A stretch of 64,000 bases of DNA. Source: Drosophila miranda. Its lineage: Eukaryota; Arthropoda; Insecta; Diptera; Drosophilidae. Numbering within the stretch: position 1 is the stretch's first letter; each line of letters begins with the position of its first letter. The stretch is from positions 15,128,001 to 15,192,000 of the forward strand of contig NC_046677.1 in the NCBI RefSeq assembly GCF_003369915.1, given 5' to 3'. The position numbers and the translations under genes are program-made. Positions 58,501 through 64,000 of the stretch are shown piece by piece. Below the pieces are notes generated by a model, which saw nothing but the letters and a program-made list of their open reading frames with translations, ran no database searches and was not told the origin of the DNA.

Positions 58501-61500
58501 CTCCCTGTTGTGCTTTCTGTTGGATTGTTGGAGGTGTTGTTCTTGTTCTTGGAGGTGGATGTTGTTATTGTTGTTGTTGTTGATGGTGTTGTTGGAACTG
58601 TTGTTGTTGTTGTTGTTGAAGTAGAAGGTCGAGTAGAAGTACAAGGAGGTGGAGGAGAAGGAGTTGCTGTGATCTTGGCTGATTCTAGTAAAGTAGCGGC
58701 TCCCGGACTAATATGCAAAATTCTACTGGGTCTGCGTCCAGTTACAATTAGTCTGTAAAATAATCATCAACGATAGATAGACACAGGACACAGCACACAG
58801 TTGCACAACAGCACAACACATACGCACACACATATAAATGTTTGTTTGGTTGTTGTTGGTGAGTGCGAGCAATATTTTTTGAAATTTTAATAGTAAATGT
58901 AATTAAAAAGTTTCAACAACTTTGCTATGCCTTCGCCGGGAGAACAGGGTGCAACAAAATACCATGGCAGTGGAAACACTTATGAATAGAATACAAAATA
59001 ATTATGATTTGTTTTGGGAATCTTCTGCGATATTTAAAAAAAGAATTCAATACGAATTGCAGATTTTTCAAAAGACTTAAATTTTGTGTTTTTGTTTCAC
59101 CAATGGAATAAATCTTGGCAAGCAAAATTCTTTCCAATTCTTCCAACTCTATTAATTGGTCAACAATTTAGTTGGAATAAAAATATACAACTTGGATAAA
59201 TATGTATTTCAATTGAGTATTAAAAAAAAATCATTTGAATTTGCTCCTGGGAAATAAAAATGTATTTTAATGGGAAGTAGGGGATTTTCTCGTGGATGTG
59301 GAAATTGGAATTCGGTACATTTCTTCTAAAAAATAAAAAAGCCATATGGGGAAAGGGTTGCTAGCAATTTTATGTAACACAAATTAAAAATTTTCCTGAA
59401 GGCAAAACGTTATTTCCCTTTTTTGAGAAATTTTTTTAAATCAAAATTGAAAATTAGTTATTTGAAAGGAAAATGCTTTTGGTACAATTTCTTTTCGTTA
59501 AGGCCCAAAGCATTTTTGGAAACCAGAAAGTCTGAGCTTGATTTCTCCATGGCAGAAAAAACATTAGAACGCTGGAAGAAGACGACTTAATACAATTTGG
59601 AAGCGGAAATTGAACAATTTCTGTAGTTTTTGATTTCAAATATTATTTTTAAACAACTTTTGGTTTGAAAAAGCGTAAAAAATATTCCTTTTTTTTTTGA
59701 AACCGGTAATAGTAAAATCATTAAAAAAAATTAACGAAGTGCAGTCTTAAATTTTTAAAAATTGCAATGAAGCTATTACATGCTCCAAATACTATGAATT
59801 TTAGGTTCTGCATGTTGAAAAAACACGAAAATATTTGTTTAGTTCAGTCTTTTGATGTTTTATTTAATTAAATATTTACAGGAAAATCTACACAGATCTA
59901 ATTGAAGCATAGAAAAATAAAGTGAAGCAAGCTACGGGTTGATGTAAAAATGTAGACAAAAATCAAATTTGTTTGAGTATTAGTAAAGAAAGAATATTAA
60001 TAAGCTAAAGGAAATATACAAGCGCCAAAGTAAAACAAAATCGTACTGAAATGGGTCTCACAACGCGGAATAATATAATCAGTTAAGACATTCTATTTGT
60101 TTCCAATTAAAACACACATATAAGACCCATTTTAAACGATATCAGCCATGATATTATACAAAACAAAACACTTGATGAGATGTATGTACAATGTACATAT
60201 CTACACAAAATCAATGGAACAACACTGACATATTCGTGAATATTTGGTGTCTGACCAAAAAGAAGAGTGGAACTTACCCGGTGAGCTCCAGCATGGAGCC
60301 GCGACGGACATTTCGCCGATGGCTGGCGGTGACTGGAAACGGGCCGGAGTGTCCATCCGGACCCAGTTGGTGGTGGGGGACCATGCCACCGCTCGCGCCG
60401 CCGCCCAGTGAACCCGACGATATCGACTGGGAGCGCTTGTCCAGGCGCGGGTTGTGCATGGACGTGGAGGGGGCTGTGCTTAGGGCCGCACCTGGGGGAC
60501 ACATCATAGTAGACGAAGGCACAACCATGGGATCACCGCTGGCAGTGGCGTCCACGGCACCGGTGCTGCCGATGCCAATGCTGCCGCCCTTGGAACTGGA
60601 ACTCTCACGCCGAAAGAGACCTATGACGGACTTGGGCTGTTTAGGCTTGTTTATACCACCTTTTTGTTGGGTCAGTTCGGATCAGTTTTTGGATCGGTTT
60701 CGGATCAGTTTTACAACGAGTTTTTACATGGTGTGGTGGCAAGTGTAGGTGTTTTTTTTTTGGTGGTGTGGAGCGTGGAAGTGGGGCAACAGTTACCGAA
60801 GGAAAACAATGCGGGAAAAGAGAGAAAGAAAAAACAAAGTTAAGGAAAAATCACATGAAAAATCAACAAATACATTAAACACACAAAAACTAGGGTGGTG
60901 TAATGGATTTTTCTTTCCGATTTCAGTAGAATTTTTGATGGTGCTTTTAAAGGAAACAAGTAAACCATATATATACACAAGTACTGATAGATAGGACCGA
61001 TATATACAGATCTGATTCGAGGAATAGCAGCCTCCTTGTAAAAGCCAATTTACAATCAAATCAAATGAGGACATAAGAAGAACGACCCCTCAATAACCGT
61101 TTGGTCTTTAGTTTTCAGTTTTCAGATTTGTGTATGTTTTCCCCCCATTAAGAGATTCCCGGAAGGATCGTTCAAAGATCTATTACTTTATACATTACCT
61201 AGGAATGTTGCGCTTGGAGAATTGTAGGCCAAGTACTCCTTGTTCGAGGCCCAGGCGGGAAACTCGTTCTGCTGCACTGCATCCGTGCATTCTTCCCCGC
61301 CGCGCTTCCACGGCAGCTGCGATTCGGTGGCCGTGGGCGTGGCCACGCGTCGTTCTCCATCCGATTCGCGGGACAGATTCCGATCCTCCTCGGGTATGGG
61401 ATGTTCGGCCACTAGATCACAAAAGAAAAGGCGGTGAAAAATGCAAATAAGTTTCGAAGTCGGACAGATCTATTGGGAAGTCTTTGCTCGGGCATGCAGC

Positions 61501-64000
61501 ATACAGTTTATACACTGCATCGATCGCATTTAGAGATTTTTTTTCTGTTTTGGGTGGTCCAATTCGATCGGTAGATATATCGTTCAATGGAATCGAAACA
61601 AAAGCGCAGTTGATGGGAGGAGGAACAAGAGTCACATGGGTTTAAAAGACAAACAAAGTGCGCTCAACTTAGGTACAAGAAGTAAATAATAATATATCGA
61701 ATAAAATTATAAGAATTCCCTATAACAAACAGAGTTTCGAAACCACCACTAAAACATATGGAACAATCTTCAATAGTATACTATTTCTATTTTGTCAATT
61801 TATATGATTCTGAACTGCGATACTTCTCATCCAAGATTTGATTTAAATCAATGCTTCCAAGATATCAATTTAAAGTTCCCTACTATTAATAAAGTTGTCT
61901 TTTTTTTTTATCTATCTATCAATAAAAAGGGAAATCACATGAATTTCCGATACCACAAAGTAACATCGATACCCAAGGCGATATGGATATGTCTGTCTGT
62001 CCGTCTGTCTGTTTATCAGTTCTCGCCTTGTTCAAAGCGACTATATAGAAGATACATTTGAAGATATAATAAGTCCGTAAATGCAAAAAAACATAAAAAA
62101 TGATCACATCTACTCGATTGCAGAAAAACGTCGCGATTGGTTAATTTGTATAGCCAGAATGAATAAAATAAGTAGAAGCACACCTATCGTTTGGCTCTTT
62201 GAACACCTGGCTTTCGGACACTATCAATGCATACGCGTTCCTCGTCTTTGACTGCTTTATGATTGTGATTTGGTTTTCTTAGAAAATATCACATACAAAA
62301 ATAAACTGAATTAGTGGTCAATCAATTTTGCTGGTATAACAAAAATATGATTTAGGACCCGATCTCTACACTAACTATAAATACAACACAGCCACATTAA
62401 GATCTACCTACACTGTCCCAAAGGAAATAATCACATAAGACCTGTTGACTTTACCCCAAGTATCCATTAAATTTATACAGTAAACACATATAATACTCTT
62501 TACCTAACTCCATTTTTAAATAAAAATTAAATAAATACTAGAAAAGTAAAAAAGAAGCAAGAAATTTCGTCATGCACAAAAATGCCATGCTTTGCTTTGA
62601 TGGTTCTTCTTTTTTCAGTTTAGTTCTTTTTTTTTCTTTTTAAAAGTGTTTTTAAAATTATTATTTTTTTGGTAAGAATTTGCAGCTAAAATGCATGCAA
62701 TTTGGGCTTTTGGCTAAAGGCAACTTTCAATTTCATTCGTGGTCTAGAATCAATCTACCAATTAATCAATAGAGTTTCAATCATTGGAAATTGCCGCTAC
62801 AAGAAATCTTACAATTTTATGTTAGCGACGCACGAAACACAATGGTAATGACAGCTATTTTGAGATGGGTTTCTGGACTACATCTAAGTAACACTTAACA
62901 TGGGTTACAATTTCCGAGAACAAATCAAAGTTAAACGAAAATAAAAGGTACAGATTAGGCACTAAATATAAATCGTTAAACTCAATCAAAAATAGTTATC
63001 AAATCGCGCAAAGTGCTGAGCACAGATGCAAAAGATGCCGTACTAAGCTCGTGGCACTATATAAACGAGCATTGGATACATGACTGGCATTATACGAGTA
63101 TTATAGAAATTATGAGTCGAGTTGAGTTTAAAGTACACATAATGGTGGTAATGTACGAATGTATTTTGTGTGTGTATTTTTAGTTGAATGGTAGCTATGC
63201 TTTGGATCAAACTATCAAAACTGGTAAGGAAATACATTCTGTTTCGGAAAAAAGTGGAAGATTTGGTCTATAAAGAATGCTATACAGAATATTCGAATAG
63301 ATATACGTACAATACGTATCATTTCTGAAACAAGTTTAGTTATAGTTATGAAGGAATTCCTGATATATTACATCAGGTAAGTGGCATCATTTTTTTTAAT
63401 AGAAGGAATTGTATGAAATATTTTTACGAATCACAGTTTGTAAGCTTCAATATCTTATTCCATACTGTCTGATTACTTCCTGATCATTTCTTAGCTCTAA
63501 GGCATATTAAGGGTATATTTTTATTGTAGAAGGAACATTTACATATATGTATATGTACATATATATTCCTAAATGGAAGGAATGTATTTCTTTGGATTTG
63601 GGATCTAAAGAGTACAGTATATTGTACAAGAAGGAAAATGTACATTAAAATATCTTTCAGGAATGGAATCTATAGAGGATCTTCCCTTACTTGAATGATA
63701 TACAAGGATAACTCTAATGTAATATGGAACTATATATCTAAGCATGTTTGATGAGCGAGAGGAGTGCATGACTAATGCTGTTCTATACAGCATTCAATGT
63801 TTATTCGGTTTGTTTCAAAATTCGGTATGGATTGATGATGATCTGGTTCTGAATCTGAATCTGGATGATAATCTTTTACCAATGCTCTGGTATGAACGAT
63901 CCCGTCGCCAGGGCAATATCAATTCAGCCGCTGTGGGTCCAACTGGATCCGGCGAGTCTAACTCGGAGTCGGGATCATCGGCCTTCGGGGCATAATGCTG
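55561..64000 (-). CDS. C-terminal part of a probable sodium/proton exchanger (5' end outside window)
   Basis: Exons on the minus strand join in consistent phases. They are 64000-63880 (phase 1 out), 61411-61199 (phase 1 out), 60659-60278 (phase 2 out), then either 56071-55561 or 58752-58434. The first two carry AELILPWRRDRSYQSIG and QLPWKRGGEEC, then EFPAWASNKEYLAYNSPSAT. I associate these with the cytoplasmic tail of insect Na+/H+ exchangers (Nhe2-like), a gene placed in this region from memory. The transport domain would lie to the right of the window. The later exons are Ser/Gly/Pro-rich and disordered. The exon at 56071-55561 has a long Asp/Glu tract. The acceptor at 60660 lacks a good pyrimidine tract. 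The exchanger identity is tentative; the exon chain is better supported. Confidence 0.55.
56072..58433 (-). other. Intron or 3' UTR between the two alternative last exons
   Basis: AT-rich DNA with CA/TG-rich tracts. Around 57530-57840 many short words of the form TATACGACTGTTATA recur. No exon-like sequence was found. Confidence 0.4.
58434..58752 (-). CDS. Alternative terminal exon of the exchanger-like gene
   Basis: Acceptor TTATTTTACAG leads into LIVTGRRPSRILHISPGAAT. A Thr/Ser/Pro-rich, low-complexity stretch follows, and the frame stops after ATYYYPK. Its phase (2) equals that of the 56071-55561 exon, so the two are mutually exclusive last exons. The tract around 58560-58620 is a GTT-type repeat and may vary in length. 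Confidence 0.55.
58753..60277 (-). other. Intron of the exchanger-like gene
   Basis: About 1.5 kb, AT-rich, with no coding-like frame or recognisable repeat. Confidence 0.4.
60660..61198 (-). other. Intron of the exchanger-like gene
   Basis: Contains a short tandem TTTTGGATCGG/CGGATCAG pattern at about 60680-60710, just before the acceptor. No coding sequence is seen. Confidence 0.4.
61412..63879 (-). other. Large intron of the exchanger-like gene
   Basis: About 2.5 kb, AT-rich, with a CTGTCTGTCCGT repeat near 61990-62010. It contains the possible cassette exon at 62184-62251. Nothing else is recognisable. Confidence 0.4.
62184..62251 (-). CDS. Possible cassette exon ending in a stop
   Basis: A 68-nt segment bounded by AAAGCAG and GTGTGC. 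In the phase of the flanking exons it reads KDEERVCIDSVRKPGVQRAKR and then TAG at its last three bases. It would give a shortened exchanger tail if included. Support is limited to the splice signals and codon-like content. Confidence 0.3.

Noticed and set aside
1-64000. tRNA, rRNA or snoRNA genes
   Set aside because: I saw no convincing A/B-box tRNA arms or rRNA sequence on either strand. Small snoRNAs inside introns cannot be excluded by eye.

Overview
The window is a gene-dense piece of a Drosophila genome. Small introns, GC-rich codons in coding sequence, AT-rich spacers and Drosophila core-promoter motifs show this. The gene set matches, from memory, the 39A-B part of D. melanogaster chromosome 2L (Muller element B): Mcm10, bur, mAcon1, Noc2, nibbler, Coq3, Mpp6, E2f2, deadlock, a DDX47 helicase and Dap160. 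Many proteins differ clearly from melanogaster and there are local duplications, so another species is likely. An obscura-group fly is my guess; the sequence does not prove it.

Layout. 1-16 kb: the tail of an unrecognised gene, then Mcm10 and bur (GMP synthetase) diverging from a shared promoter, a MADF-domain gene and mitochondrial aconitase. 16-27 kb: a phospholipase-D-like paralogue with both catalytic motifs damaged, the complex I assembly factor NDUFAF2, Noc2, nibbler, an intact PLD3-type gene, Coq3 and Mpp6. 27-31.5 kb: two adjacent MADF genes, an orphan first exon and E2f2. 31.5-45 kb: a repeat-rich island holding the piRNA-cluster factor deadlock, with the DDX47-type helicase and an intronless BTB-BACK gene beside it. 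45-64 kb: Dap160 (intersectin), long AT-rich UTR and spacer sequence, and the 3' half of a minus-strand gene resembling the cytoplasmic tail of a sodium/proton exchanger, with alternative last exons.

The most notable finding is the deadlock locus (34612-40377). I could join 17 exons in frame. The first is a 42-codon exon, 15 are mini-exons of 23-54 codons, and the last is a 708-codon exon. Every intron is phase 0. The mini-exons are diverged copies of one exon-intron unit, and a three-exon block of 547 bp has recently been triplicated almost without change. The gene can therefore change protein length by whole-exon copy number without losing frame. Its 3' end is also partly duplicated downstream. 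A 450-500 bp inverted repeat, a hAT element and a LOA/R1-like LINE end surround it.

Functional themes: nucleotide and DNA replication (bur, Mcm10, E2f2, with an E2F-like site between Mcm10 and bur); mitochondria (mAcon1, NDUFAF2, Coq3); ribosome and RNA processing (Noc2, Mpp6, DDX47); small RNAs (nibbler, deadlock); membrane traffic and ion transport (Dap160, exchanger). All exon joins were made by reading the sequence; no alignment or transcript data were available.
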